A stretch of 64,000 nt of DNA, taken from Rugosimonospora acidiphila. GTDB lineage: Bacteria > Actinomycetota > Actinomycetes > Mycobacteriales > Micromonosporaceae. The position numbers were made by a program, and so were the translations under genes. Under the pieces are notes generated by a model. That model ran no database searches, was not told the origin of the DNA, and saw nothing but the letters and a program-made list of their open reading frames with translations. Positions 17,057 through 25,647 of the stretch are shown in pieces. Within the stretch, counting starts at the first letter, position 1. Each line of letters begins with the position of its first letter. The DNA lies in NCBI RefSeq assembly GCF_039543385.1, contig NZ_BAABJQ010000009.1, forward strand, positions 186,001 to 250,000, given 5' to 3'.

Positions 17057-18070
17057 GTGGCACCATCCAGCCTGAAACGATGGCTCGCGAGACCCGCCAT
17101 CGCGCTCGGCGCCGTACTGTTCCTGATCCCCACCGCCGCCAGCGCCGCCGCGGCCTGCCCGCCCACCGGGAACCACCCGCCCACCGGGGGCCACCCGTCC
17201 ACCGCGTACCACCCGCCGATCCGCTCCGGCCTGCCGTGGGCCAGCGGCGCCTACGTCGACAGTTGGACGCCCTCGGACACCACTGCGTTCGGCGACTGGC
17301 GCGGGCACAAGATGGACGTGGCGGTCACCTGGCCAATGCGCACGCACTGGGCCGACTTCACCGAACCCAACGCCAACTACGACGCGTACGCGGGCAGCCC
17401 GTGGACCATGGTGTTCGGGGTGCCGCCCATCCCCGAGGACGGCAGCGCCACCCTCGCCGGCTGCGCGGCCGGCGACTACACCCAGCAGTGGCAGACCTTC
17501 GCCCGCACCATGCGCTCCTACCACCTGGACAACAGCATCATCCGGCTGGGCTGGGAGTTCAACGGGAACTGGTACGTGTGGGGGGCCGACGCCACGGACT
17601 TCGCGGGGTGTTGGCGGCAGATCGTGACCACCGTGCGCCGGATCGCGCCTGGGCTCAAGTTCGACTGGAGCGTCGACCGGGGCTCGGCCGCCGGCCTGCC
17701 GGGTGACGAGGTGCTCGCGGCCTACCCCGGCAACGCCTACGTGGACATCGTCGGCGTCGACTCGTACGACTTCTGGGGCGACCTCGACTCCCAGTTCAAC
17801 GGAGCGTACGGGCTCAACTACTGGCTCGCGTTCGCCAAGGCGCACGGCAAGCGGCTGTCAGTACCGGAATGGGGCGTCTACCCCGGCGACCCCAACGGCA
17901 ACGGTGACGACCCCGCGTACATCAAGGCCATGCACGACTTCTTCGCCCATAACGCGCGCGATATCGCCTACGAGAGTTACTTCGACGAATCCGCCGCGTA
18001 CTACGGCGGTTCGATCTTCGACCCGGTACAGAACCCGAACGCGTCGGCCGAGTACCAGCGCCTCTGGTAG
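17057..18070 (+). CDS. Secreted GH26-like endo-mannanase
   Basis: 337 residues from a GTG preceded by GAGGAGG. A Sec signal peptide (ALGAVLFLIPTAASAAAA) and a short Pro/His/Gly-repeat linker lead into a single catalytic domain beginning SGLPWASGAYVD. Catalytic residues fit family 26 glycosidases: acid/base Glu167 in IRLGWEFNGNW and nucleophile Glu271 in LSVPEWG. GH26 enzymes mostly cleave beta-mannans, which fits the adjacent beta-mannosidase. A second enzyme of the same type is encoded at 26838. A 17-bp perfect hairpin follows. Confidence 0.85.
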   Translation: MAPSSLKRWLARPAIALGAVLFLIPTAASAAAACPPTGNHPPTGGHPSTAYHPPIRSGLPWASGAYVDSWTPSDTTAFGDWRGHKMDVAVTWPMRTHWADFTEPNANYDAYAGSPWTMVFGVPPIPEDGSATLAGCAAGDYTQQWQTFARTMRSYHLDNSIIRLGWEFNGNWYVWGADATDFAGCWRQIVTTVRRIAPGLKFDWSVDRGSAAGLPGDEVLAAYPGNAYVDIVGVDSYDFWGDLDSQFNGAYGLNYWLAFAKAHGKRLSVPEWGVYPGDPNGNGDDPAYIKAMHDFFAHNARDIAYESYFDESAAYYGGSIFDPVQNPNASAEYQRLW

Positions 18071-18107
18071 GCGACCACCCGTGATCCGACCCGGTCACCG
18101 CCGCGTC

Positions 18108-18146
18108 GGGCCCCGGCCACCGCCCGACCGGCGGTGGCCGGGGCCC
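18108..18146 (+). terminator. Strong hairpin after the GH26 gene
   Basis: Perfect 17-bp arms (GGGCCCCGGCCACCGCC and its complement) around a CGACC loop, 37 bp after the GH26 stop and about 85 bp before the FadR start. It separates the importer/glycosidase operon from the regulator. Confidence 0.8.
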
Positions 18147-18194
18147 GGCCGTCGCGCGCGGCGCACCACGATTCCCCGTGCCGGCTGGATAATC

Positions 18195-18212
18195 TGGCAT
18201 GATGGAATACCA
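18195..18212. promoter_or_regulatory. Candidate FadR operator at the regulator's own promoter
   Basis: The site reads TGGCATGATGGAATACCA, a TGGCAT-N6-ATACCA dyad that contains TGGAATACCA (18203-18212), close to TGGYATRCCA. It lies 20 bp before the FadR start codon, suggesting autoregulation. Confidence 0.55.
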
Positions 18213-18232
18213 CGATTCCTTGAGAGGCAACC

Positions 18233-18976
18233 GTGAATGCCGAGAATGTCCAGTACCCCACCCTGCAACGCAGTCCGACGCTCTCGGACCGGGTGACCGA
18301 CAGCGTGCTCCAACTCATCACGAGTAATGCCCTCAAGCCGGGCGATCGGCTGCCCTCGGAGCGTGATCTTGGCGTCCGGTTCGGGGTTTCCCGCACCGTC
18401 GTACGGGAGGCCCTGCGCTCGCTGGCGGCCAAGGGCGTGCTCGACGTGCGGTCGGGCAGCGGAGCGATCGTCGCCCGGGTCGACGTCGACACGGCCAGCC
18501 AGGCCCTGCGGCTGTTCGTGCAGGGCTCCCGGGAGGGCGCCGACGGGGACCGGGTCGAGTACGAGCAGATCAACGACGTGCGGGAAATGCTGGAGACGCG
18601 GGTGGCGCGGATCGCCGCGCGGGCGGCACAGGACACCGACCTGGACAGCCTGCGCGACCTGCACGACCGGATGAAGGCCGCGAAGACCGACGTGGAACTC
18701 TCCTCGTCGCTGGACGTGGCGTTCCACCGGGGCATCGCGGTGGCCACCCATAATCCGCTGTTCGTGGTGATGCTCGACTCGATCGAGCCCGCGCTGCTGG
18801 AGATCCGGCGCAAGACGCTCGGCTCGCCCGGGCGCCCCAACCGCGCCCTGCGCGCGCACGCACAGATCCTCGAACGCATCGCCGCGCGGGACCCGGAGGG
18901 CGCCGAGCAGGCGATGAACGACCACCTCGCCGACTCGCGGGCCGTCTGGCGCCGCCTGGGCGGCACCGTCAGCTGA
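18233..18976 (+). CDS. GntR-family regulator, FadR/FCD subfamily
   Basis: 247 residues from a GTG after GAGAGG. The winged helix-turn-helix is at residues 12-80 (LKPGDRLPSERDLGVRFGVS, TVVREALRSLAAKGVLDV). The C-terminal FCD domain has the metal/ligand residues Asp in SLDVAFHRG, the His four residues on, RAHAQIL and MNDHLADS. FCD regulators usually sense sugar acids or carboxylates, which fits a locus with a lactonase, a DUF1537 kinase and an SDR. It is followed 9 bp later by the lactonase-like gene. I infer that it controls the recurring TGGYATRCCA sites in this locus. Confidence 0.9.
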   Translation: MNAENVQYPTLQRSPTLSDRVTDSVLQLITSNALKPGDRLPSERDLGVRFGVSRTVVREALRSLAAKGVLDVRSGSGAIVARVDVDTASQALRLFVQGSREGADGDRVEYEQINDVREMLETRVARIAARAAQDTDLDSLRDLHDRMKAAKTDVELSSSLDVAFHRGIAVATHNPLFVVMLDSIEPALLEIRRKTLGSPGRPNRALRAHAQILERIAARDPEGAEQAMNDHLADSRAVWRRLGGTVS

Positions 18977-18985
18977 GGAAGCCCG

Positions 18986-20500
18986 TTGCCGCATACCGAA
19001 CTGCGCGCCGAGGGCGCGTGCCTTGCCGTGGCCGGCGACGCCCTGCGGGACGTCCGGATCTGGGGACACCGGGCGCTGGACGCGATCTACGTGGCCGCTC
19101 GGGACGAGGAGTGGGGCACCTACCCCGCCGACGTCCGGCTGATGTCGCTCACGCACCGGCCCGGCGGCGTGACCGCGATCCTGAGGGGTGAGCACGGCGG
19201 CGACGATCCGGTGTTCGCCTGGGAGGGTGTGGTCGACGTTGACGTCGCGGCGGTGCGGTTCACCATGCGCGGCCGGGTGCTGCGCGACCTCTCGAGCCAG
19301 CGGATCGGCGTGTGCCTGCTGCACCCGCTCGACCTCGTCGGCCGCGACTTTCAGACGGAGACGGACACGGGAACGTTCTCGGCGGCGGTCAATCCCCGGC
19401 CGCCCGCGTCCGGGTTCAACTCGCTGCGCTACGACGCCGGCTGCCCGATCGACATTGTGCTGGACGGCCCACCATTCGAGATGGAGGACCACCGCAACTG
19501 GTCCGATCCGGGGTGGAAGAGCTACTGCCCGCCGCTGGGCGACCCGTCGCCCCGGCGGTTCCACGCCGGCGAAGAGATCATCCAGGCGGTGACGGTTCGT
19601 GGCACGGCCAACGTGGTACCCGCGATCGGCGGGTTCGCGGCGGACCAGGGCGCGTACCGGCATGTGGACCTGGTAGAGGGCGCCCCCTGGCCAACCCTGC
19701 CCGCGGACGTACCCCTGTCGATCGGCCTGATCCGCGAGTCCCCGGGCTGGTTGGACGAGGCCGCCGCCCGCATCGCCGGGCACGGTCGCACCGCCGAGTA
19801 CGGCCCCGCCGGGCACGGTCGCATCGAGCGGGTGTCCGTCTTCGACCGGGGGTCCTCGACCACCCGCCCGGGGGACGCCGGGCGGGTCCGCGCCGTGCTC
19901 CGGGAACTCGGCTGCGGGGCACCGGTCGGCGGCGGCTCGCGCGCGCACCTCGCGGAGCTCAACCGCCTCGACGCGCCGACCGATGACTGGGATTTCTGCA
20001 CGTTCCCGGTCACCGCGCAGGCGCACCACAGCGACACCGATTCGATCATGGCAACCGTGCGGGCTCAGCCGTACGCGATCGAACAGGCCCGCCGGGTCGC
20101 ACCCGGCATGCCGGTCGTCGTCGGTCCGCTCGCCTTCCGCGCGCGGGCGGGCGCCAACTCCCCGGCCGCCCCGGACGATCCGGTCGATCCACGCGAGTCC
20201 GATCCGTTGTCCGCCGCCTGGCTGCTGGCCAGCGTCATCGCGCTGCGCCGGGCCGAGGCCCTGACGGTGCTGCTCGACCCGGCGGCGCCCACCACGGCCA
20301 TCCTGCGGCGGCTGCGTACCCTGGCCGGACGCCGGCTGGACGTGCTCGACACGGGCCGCGACCACCTCCTCGCGGCCACCGTCGTCGTGGACCCGCCGCT
20401 GACCCTGGTGGCCAACCTCGGCCCCGAACCGGCCGGGTTCGACCGTGGCAGCACCCACGCGCTGGTGCCCGGCCGCACGGCGGCCGTGCTCGACACCTGA
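18986..20500 (+). CDS. D-apionate lactonase-like protein
   Basis: 504 residues from a TTG after GAGGAAG, 9 bp behind the FadR gene. Three regions resemble D-apionate lactonases (ApnL) as I recall them: the N-terminal block with PFEMEDHRNWSDPGWKSY, a middle block with HLAELNRLD then HSDTDSIMATVRAQ and PVVVGPLAFRARAGANS, and DPLSAAWLLASVIALRRAEA. ApnL opens the lactone formed when the branched pentose D-apiose is oxidised. It is somewhat shorter than I expect for the family, and the substrate here could be another aldonolactone. The neighbouring kinase and transketolase genes support a sugar-acid pathway. Confidence 0.65.
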   Translation: MPHTELRAEGACLAVAGDALRDVRIWGHRALDAIYVAARDEEWGTYPADVRLMSLTHRPGGVTAILRGEHGGDDPVFAWEGVVDVDVAAVRFTMRGRVLRDLSSQRIGVCLLHPLDLVGRDFQTETDTGTFSAAVNPRPPASGFNSLRYDAGCPIDIVLDGPPFEMEDHRNWSDPGWKSYCPPLGDPSPRRFHAGEEIIQAVTVRGTANVVPAIGGFAADQGAYRHVDLVEGAPWPTLPADVPLSIGLIRESPGWLDEAAARIAGHGRTAEYGPAGHGRIERVSVFDRGSSTTRPGDAGRVRAVLRELGCGAPVGGGSRAHLAELNRLDAPTDDWDFCTFPVTAQAHHSDTDSIMATVRAQPYAIEQARRVAPGMPVVVGPLAFRARAGANSPAAPDDPVDPRESDPLSAAWLLASVIALRRAEALTVLLDPAAPTTAILRRLRTLAGRRLDVLDTGRDHLLAATVVVDPPLTLVANLGPEPAGFDRGSTHALVPGRTAAVLDT

Positions 20501-20620
20501 ACGCGAACCACGTAACCGCGGACATGCGAGCGCACGACACGGCAGCGCTCGACGGGGAAGCGCCCGGCAAGGCGCCCCTCGACCCGGAAGGCACTCGACA
20601 AGACAGTGCTCTACAAAGGA

Positions 20621-20642
20621 AGCGCTTTTACAAAAGAGCGCT
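20621..20642. promoter_or_regulatory. Inverted repeat upstream of the SDR gene
   Basis: AGCGCTTTT-ACA-AAAAGAGCGCT is an almost perfect dyad (a two-base insertion in one arm), 19 bp before the SDR start. The preceding approximately 100 bp contain degenerate GCGCTCGAC and GGAAGCGC motifs. It could be an operator or a remnant repeat. Confidence 0.4.
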
Positions 20643-20660
20643 CGACAAGGAAGGTCGCGC

Positions 20661-21407
20661 ATGAACAGGTTGGTCGGCAAGGCGGGCGTGGTGACCGGTG
20701 CGGCCGGCGGAATCGGCTCCGCGGCGGTACGCGCGTTCGTCGCCGAGGGTGCACACGTCGGGCTGATCGACCGTCCCGGCGAGGCCCTGGACGCGCTCGC
20801 CGCCGAGCTGGCCGGGTCGGTCACGGTGCTGCCCGCGGACGTCACCAGCGAGGCCGAGGTGGCCGCCGCGTTCGCCCGGTGGGGTCGGCCGGCCGACTTC
20901 GTGTACGTCTGCGCCGGCCAGCAGCTGCACCACGTGGACGGCCCGATCGCCGAGGTGAGCCTGGAGACCTGGGAGCGCACCATCGCGGTGAACCTCACGG
21001 GCGCGTTCCTGACCGTGAAGCACGCGATGGCCGCGCTGTGCGCCGCCGCCTCGGGCTCGCTGATCCTGTGCGGCTCGCCCACCGGCCTGACCATGTCCGG
21101 TGCGGGCAACACCGCCTACGGCGCCTCCAAGGCCGGCATGATGGCGCTGGCCCGGATCGTCGCCGCCGACTACGCCGCGCAGGGCGTACGGGCCAACGTC
21201 ATCGTGCCAGGCACCACCCGTACGCCGCTGATCACCCCGCTGCTCGACGACGAGGCCACCCACGCGGCGCTGCTGGCCGGCACGCCCCTCGGGCGTCTCG
21301 GCACCCCGGACGACCTCACCGGCGTCGCGGTCTTCCTCGCCTCGGACGAGTCCCGTTTCGCGACGGCGGCCCTGTTTCCGGTCGACGGCGGGCTCACCCG
21401 CCGGTGA
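20661..21407 (+). CDS. Short-chain dehydrogenase/reductase
   Basis: 248 residues from an ATG after AAGGAAGG; the frame is open upstream but only through repeat sequence. The Rossmann motif TGAAGGIGSA is near residue 12, NLTGAF follows, and the catalytic YGASKAG (Tyr-xxx-Lys) lies near residue 155. The C-terminus (FPVDGGLTRR) is typical of classical SDRs using NAD(P). In this locus it is a candidate for oxidising the imported sugar or alcohol to the lactone or keto form. It ends convergently, overlapping the kinase gene by 14 bp. Confidence 0.88.
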   Translation: MNRLVGKAGVVTGAAGGIGSAAVRAFVAEGAHVGLIDRPGEALDALAAELAGSVTVLPADVTSEAEVAAAFARWGRPADFVYVCAGQQLHHVDGPIAEVSLETWERTIAVNLTGAFLTVKHAMAALCAAASGSLILCGSPTGLTMSGAGNTAYGASKAGMMALARIVAADYAAQGVRANVIVPGTTRTPLITPLLDDEATHAALLAGTPLGRLGTPDDLTGVAVFLASDESRFATAALFPVDGGLTRR

Positions 21408-22623
21408 AGTACCGCACCATCCTGGCGAGCGTCCCCGCGTCGCCGATGTTGCCCGGCACCACCGCGACCGGCACGTCGCCGACCTGCCACAGCGAGATGC
21501 CCACCTCGATCTGACCGAGTACCGTCGCCTCGCTGGCACCCAGCCCGCTCGTGACGACCTCCGCGGAGGTGATGCCGCCCTTCGCCACGATCGCGTCGAC
21601 CTCCGGCGCGAGGCAGCGGGTCACCGCCATCAGGCCGGCCATCACGGTCGCGCCGTCCGACAGTGCCCCGTGCTCGGGCCGGCGCCGCCGCTCGGTGGTG
21701 ACCACCGTGACGCCCGTCCCGGCCAGCTGCCCGCGGGCGGCCTCGACGACCGACCGCACGGCGTCCTGCCGAGCCTCGCCGAACAGCGCGTCCGTGGGTA
21801 CCACCAGGTGCGGCGGCGTGAGATCACGGACCCCGTCGAGCTGCGCGGTCGCCGCCGCGGTGTGCGAACCGCACACGATCAGCAGCCGGGTGGCCCCGGC
21901 CTCGGACGGCGGCACCAGCCGCCCCGGCACCCCGGCGATCAGCGCGGCCAGCGGGGCGGCGCAGCGGACCACCACCCGGCGCCCCCGCAGCCGGGCCGCG
22001 CGCAGCCCGGCCATGATCGGTGCGAAATCGGTGTCCTCGCACACATCGGGCACGACGATCCCGCCGTCCGGGGTGCCCAGCAGCGCGTCGCGGATCGCGT
22101 CGGCGCGCTCGTCGCCCGGGGCCGCCGGCCCGACCAGCTCGACCGGGCGCTCACCGCCCAGTTCGGCGACCCACTCCCGCATGGTGCGGGCGGAGAAGCC
22201 GAACACCGGGTCGCGGGCGAATTCGGTGTCGGCGACGTTCACCGGCGCACCACCGGTGGTCAGGTAGTGCACGCCGCCCAGTGTCACGCGCCCCGCTGCC
22301 GGGAACGCCGGCACGATCAACCCGACCGCCTCATCCAGCCCGAGCGCCCGCATCTCGGGGAACACGTGCCCACGCAGCGTCGAGTCGCCCCGCAGTACCA
22401 GTTCGACGCCGGGCCCGGCCCGGTGCCGCGCCGCGGCGACGAGCGCGACCGCCTCCTCGCGGCCCAGGGCGCGCGTGTTGGTCAGCAGGTACGCGGCGGG
22501 CCGGCCGCCCAGCGTCGGGCTGACGTCCGCCGGCCGCAGCAGGACCGGTACGTCGGCAGCGGCCTGGGTGCCCGTCGGGTCGTCGTCGAGCACCAGCACC
22601 GGCGGTCGCAGCGGATCGTTCAC
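21394..22623 (-). CDS. DUF1537 four-carbon acid sugar kinase family protein
   Basis: 409 residues from a GTG at 22623 that overlaps the upstream stop (GTGA). The N-terminal domain has VLDDDPTGTQAA and LTNTRAL, the fold that binds the sugar acid (LRGDSTLRGHVFPEM). The C-terminal nucleotide-binding domain has AIVAKGGITSAEV and VVVPGNIGDAGTL, both diagnostic of DUF1537. Known members phosphorylate D-threonate, D-erythronate, 2-oxo-tetronates and, as OiaK, 3-oxo-isoapionate. Being last in an operon with a split transketolase, it probably makes the phosphorylated keto-acid or ketose that the transketolase cleaves. Confidence 0.88.
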   Translation of the reverse strand: MNDPLRPPVLVLDDDPTGTQAAADVPVLLRPADVSPTLGGRPAAYLLTNTRALGREEAVALVAAARHRAGPGVELVLRGDSTLRGHVFPEMRALGLDEAVGLIVPAFPAAGRVTLGGVHYLTTGGAPVNVADTEFARDPVFGFSARTMREWVAELGGERPVELVGPAAPGDERADAIRDALLGTPDGGIVVPDVCEDTDFAPIMAGLRAARLRGRRVVVRCAAPLAALIAGVPGRLVPPSEAGATRLLIVCGSHTAAATAQLDGVRDLTPPHLVVPTDALFGEARQDAVRSVVEAARGQLAGTGVTVVTTERRRRPEHGALSDGATVMAGLMAVTRCLAPEVDAIVAKGGITSAEVVTSGLGASEATVLGQIEVGISLWQVGDVPVAVVPGNIGDAGTLARMVRYFTGG

Positions 22624-23624
22624 AGGTTCCTCGCCATCAGATCGTCGCGCATCGACGCGGTGGCCCGCTGCCAGGAGTCCACGATCGCCTCGTACCCGGC
22701 GCGCTGGGCCGGATCGACCGGGCGCGGCACCCGGTCTGGCAGGCCCCGGGCGATGCCGTCGGCCCACGCGACGGTGCTGGCGAAGCCCAGCTCCCGGGCC
22801 GCCGCCGAGCAGTCGAAGACGTTGTCGTACTGGAAGTTCCGCACGCACCAGTGGGCGGCCCGGGGCGCGCAGCCGCCCAGCACGTCGGCGGGGATGTGAA
22901 CGAACCGCGGGGTCACGCCGAGCGCGTCGGCGACGGCCCGCCAGTACCCCTCGAAGGTCAGCGCCTCGTGTCCGGTCACGTTGTACGCGCGGCCCCGCGC
23001 CGCCGTCGCCGTGGCGGCCACGAACGCGCGGGCCACGTCGTCGCGGTGGCACGCCGCCCACCGGCTGCCGCCGTCGCCGTGCAGGATCACCGGCGCCCCG
23101 GCCATCAGGCGCTCGACGGCGAGGTCGAACGACCCGATCGACGGCACGGCCGTGTCCAGGTAGGTGGCGGCCGGACGGATCAGCGTCAGTGGCAGGTCGC
23201 CCCGGGCGTGGGCGGCCAGCAGCAGCTCCTCGCACCGCGCCTTGTCGTACCCGTACCGGAACGCCGGCGTCGGCTCGCGCTCGTGCCGCTCGTCCACCGG
23301 TAGGTATCGGGCCGGTTTGGAGTACACGTCGACCGTGCTGCACATGATGTAGTGCGGCGCCGCCCCGCCGAAGGCGAGCAGCGCGGCCCGCACGTCGTCG
23401 GGCGTGAAGCACAGCATGTCGATGACGGCGTCGTGCCCGCGGCCCCAGGCCGCGCGCAGCGCCGCGACGTCGCCCCGGTCGCCGCGCACCGTCGTCACCG
23501 CGGCACCGAAGGCATCCGCTCCGGTGCCGCGGCGCAGCAGCGTGACATCGTCTCCGCGCGCCAGTAGCTGGCGGGTGATCCCGGTGCTGATCAGCCCGGT
23601 GCCGCCGAGGACGAGGACCCGCAT
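22620..23624 (-). CDS. NAD-dependent epimerase/dehydratase family protein
   Basis: 334 residues from an ATG at 23624; an upstream in-frame start at 23681 lies inside the transketolase gene. Extended-SDR features are GGTGLISTG at the N-terminus, Tyr-xxx-Lys in YGYDKARCEE, and YNVTGHEALTF in the substrate domain. It sits between the transketolase and kinase genes, overlapping the kinase start, so it is part of the pathway. It may be the isomerase or oxidoisomerase step that supplies the kinase. The exact reaction is unknown. Confidence 0.85.
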   Translation of the reverse strand: MRVLVLGGTGLISTGITRQLLARGDDVTLLRRGTGADAFGAAVTTVRGDRGDVAALRAAWGRGHDAVIDMLCFTPDDVRAALLAFGGAAPHYIMCSTVDVYSKPARYLPVDERHEREPTPAFRYGYDKARCEELLLAAHARGDLPLTLIRPAATYLDTAVPSIGSFDLAVERLMAGAPVILHGDGGSRWAACHRDDVARAFVAATATAARGRAYNVTGHEALTFEGYWRAVADALGVTPRFVHIPADVLGGCAPRAAHWCVRNFQYDNVFDCSAAARELGFASTVAWADGIARGLPDRVPRPVDPAQRAGYEAIVDSWQRATASMRDDLMARNL

Positions 23625-23626
23625 GG

Positions 23627-24727
23627 TCAGCGCGGCACCCCGAGCCGCGCGTAGACGTCGGCCCGATCCTGATCCGTCCACAGTGGATCGGCAACCAGTG
23701 GGGTCGGGCTCTTGCGGTCGAGCAGCCGGCGGGCCACGGTGGCGATGCCGTCGCCGGACAGGCCGTAGTACCGGTAGAGGTGCGTCGGCGGGCCGACCAG
23801 CGCGTACTCGTCGCGCAGGCCGTGCTTGTGCACCGGGGTGGCGACGCCCGCGGCGGCGAGCGCCTCGACCGTCATCGTGCCCAGGCCGCCCTCCACCGTG
23901 TGCTCCTCGACCGTGACCACCGCCCGGTGCGCGGCGGCGAGTTCGGCGACCGCCTCACCCGGAAAGGGCTTGAGCGTGTGCACGTCAAGAACGCTGGCGC
24001 CGATGCCGTCGGCGCGCAGCGCCTCGGCGGCCGCCAGACACTCCTGCACCATGACGCCCGTGGCCACGAGCAGCACGTCGTCGCCGCGGGCCAGCACCGT
24101 CGGCCGATCCAGCCGGAGCTGGTCGACCGTCTGGTACACGGCGGTCTCACGGCCCCGGCCGACGCGGAAGTAGATAGGCCCGTCGTGGTCGACGGTGCCG
24201 CGCAGCAACGCCTCCGTGGCAACCGGGTCGCACGGCGACAGGACGGTGAGGTTCGCGACGGCCCGCAGCGCGGCGATGTCCTCGGTGGCGTGGTGCGACG
24301 TGCCGAAGAATCCCATGGAGATGCCGGCATGCGTGCCGAGCACCCGCACCGGCAGTCTCGGGTAGGCCAGATCGGTGCGGAAATTCTCGTAGCCGAGGAT
24401 GGCCGAGAAGCACGCGAACGTGCAGACGTACGGGATCAGGCCCGTGGTCGCCAGGCCCGCCGCGGCCCCGATCATGTTGCGCTCGGAGATGCCGTAGTAG
24501 AGGAAGCGGTCGGGGTGCCGGGCGCCGAACGTGGCCAGCCGGGTGACGTAGGTCAGGTCGGCACAGCCGACCACTATCCGGGAGTCGTGGTCGGCCAGGT
24601 CGGCCAGCACCCCGCCGGCGGCGAAGGTCGCGCCGGCGTCGCGCCCCACGTGATCGAAGGAGGCCGGGTCCCGCAGGTCCGCGGCGTTCCTGGCACCGTC
24701 GGGCGCGATGGCCATCGCTGTACGCAC
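23627..24727 (-). CDS. Transketolase, C-terminal subunit
   Basis: 366 residues from a GTG preceded by AGGAGG and overlapping the N-terminal subunit's stop by one base. The pyrimidine-binding domain is at about residues 25-200 (VVGCADLTYVTRLATF, FLYYGISERNMIGAAAGLA, with the Glu of GISERNM as the cofactor-activating residue). A transketolase C-terminal domain follows (VTVEEHTVEGGLGTM). Split transketolases occur in specialised pathways, for example AptA/AptB acting on apulose 4-phosphate, rather than in central metabolism. Its neighbours point to such a role. Confidence 0.9.
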   Translation of the reverse strand: MRTAMAIAPDGARNAADLRDPASFDHVGRDAGATFAAGGVLADLADHDSRIVVGCADLTYVTRLATFGARHPDRFLYYGISERNMIGAAAGLATTGLIPYVCTFACFSAILGYENFRTDLAYPRLPVRVLGTHAGISMGFFGTSHHATEDIAALRAVANLTVLSPCDPVATEALLRGTVDHDGPIYFRVGRGRETAVYQTVDQLRLDRPTVLARGDDVLLVATGVMVQECLAAAEALRADGIGASVLDVHTLKPFPGEAVAELAAAHRAVVTVEEHTVEGGLGTMTVEALAAAGVATPVHKHGLRDEYALVGPPTHLYRYYGLSGDGIATVARRLLDRKSPTPLVADPLWTDQDRADVYARLGVPR

Positions 24728-25611
24728 TACCGGTCCTCCTGGCTCTCGTTCGTGAACATCCGGCGGATCGAGGCGATCGCGCGTTCCCGGTCGACGCCGC
24801 CGAGGTAGCCGACGTGCCACTCCGCCATGCCCTCGATGAAGTCGATGCCCTTGCCGGCCACCGTGTCGGCCACCAGGACGGTGGGCGGCCCGTCCGGCTC
24901 GGCCGCGCGCCGGTCGTCGAACTCCCGGTAGGCGGCCAGCAGGGCGGTGTGGGAGTGCCCGTCGACCCGTTGCGCCACCCAGCCGAAAGCGGCGAACCGA
25001 CGGTCGATCGGTTCGAAGGAAAGCAGGTCCGCGGTCGCGCCGTCCACGCTGACCTTGTTGGCGTCCACGATGGCCAGCAGGTTGGACAGCCCGCGATGGC
25101 TGGCGTACGCGGCGGCCTCCCACACCTGGCCCTCATTCAGCTCGCCGTCACCGAGCAGCACCACCACGCGCGAGTCCCGACCGGCGAGCCTTACCCCGTC
25201 GGCCATGCCCGTGCCGATCGACAACCCGTGCCCGAGCGAGCCGGACGAGAAGTCGATGCCGGGAATCTTCCGCATGTCGGGGTGGTCCCCGAGCATGCTG
25301 CCCAGCCGGGTGAAGGTTTCCAGCCGGGCATCGGGGAAGAAGCCGAGGTCGGCGAGGATCGGGTAGAGCGCGGAGCAGGCGTGGCCCTTGCCGAGCACGA
25401 AGCGGTCCCGATCCGGCCAGGCCGGTTCGTCCGGCCGCACCCGGAGAAGGCCGTAGTAGAGCGAGACCATGATCTCCATACAGGAAAAACACGGTCCATA
25501 GTGGCCGGATCCGGCGGTCTCCACGAGCCGGAGATTCGCCAGGCGCATCTCGACGCTGCGGTCCTGCAGCATCGAGACCACGTCGCGATCGGCGGCGAGC
25601 ACCTCAGTCAT
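24727..25611 (-). CDS. Transketolase, N-terminal thiamine-diphosphate subunit
   Basis: 294 residues, ATG start after GGAGGGAG. The thiamine-diphosphate motif is GDGELNEGQVWEAA, running to LLAIVDANKVS, and the family hallmarks SGHYGPCFSCMEIM and LGKGHACSALYPIL are present. Together with the next gene it forms a heteromeric transketolase that moves a two-carbon ketol group. A perfect TGGCATGCCA palindrome lies 27 bp before the start, so the pair has its own candidate FadR site in addition to that of the dehydrogenase gene upstream. Confidence 0.9.
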   Translation of the reverse strand: MTEVLAADRDVVSMLQDRSVEMRLANLRLVETAGSGHYGPCFSCMEIMVSLYYGLLRVRPDEPAWPDRDRFVLGKGHACSALYPILADLGFFPDARLETFTRLGSMLGDHPDMRKIPGIDFSSGSLGHGLSIGTGMADGVRLAGRDSRVVVLLGDGELNEGQVWEAAAYASHRGLSNLLAIVDANKVSVDGATADLLSFEPIDRRFAAFGWVAQRVDGHSHTALLAAYREFDDRRAAEPDGPPTVLVADTVAGKGIDFIEGMAEWHVGYLGGVDRERAIASIRRMFTNESQEDR

Positions 25612-25637
25612 TCAGCATCTCCCTCCAATTGGTAGGT

Positions 25638-25647
25638 TGGCATGCCA
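25638..25647. promoter_or_regulatory. Candidate FadR operator upstream of the transketolase genes
   Basis: The perfect 10-bp palindrome TGGCATGCCA sits between the dehydrogenase stop and the transketolase N-subunit start. It is identical to the palindrome at 26682 and close to the sites at 10868 and 18203. Confidence 0.6.

Noticed and set aside
18095..21112. 1005-residue open frame on the - strand
   Set aside because: It runs antisense through FadR, lactonase and SDR genes, all of which have clear family motifs on the + strand.
22624..23694. N-terminal extension fusing the DUF1537 kinase to upstream sequence
   Set aside because: The kinase frame is open through the epimerase gene in an alternate frame, but the extension is Arg-rich nonsense; the GTG at 22623 overlapping the epimerase stop is the natural start.
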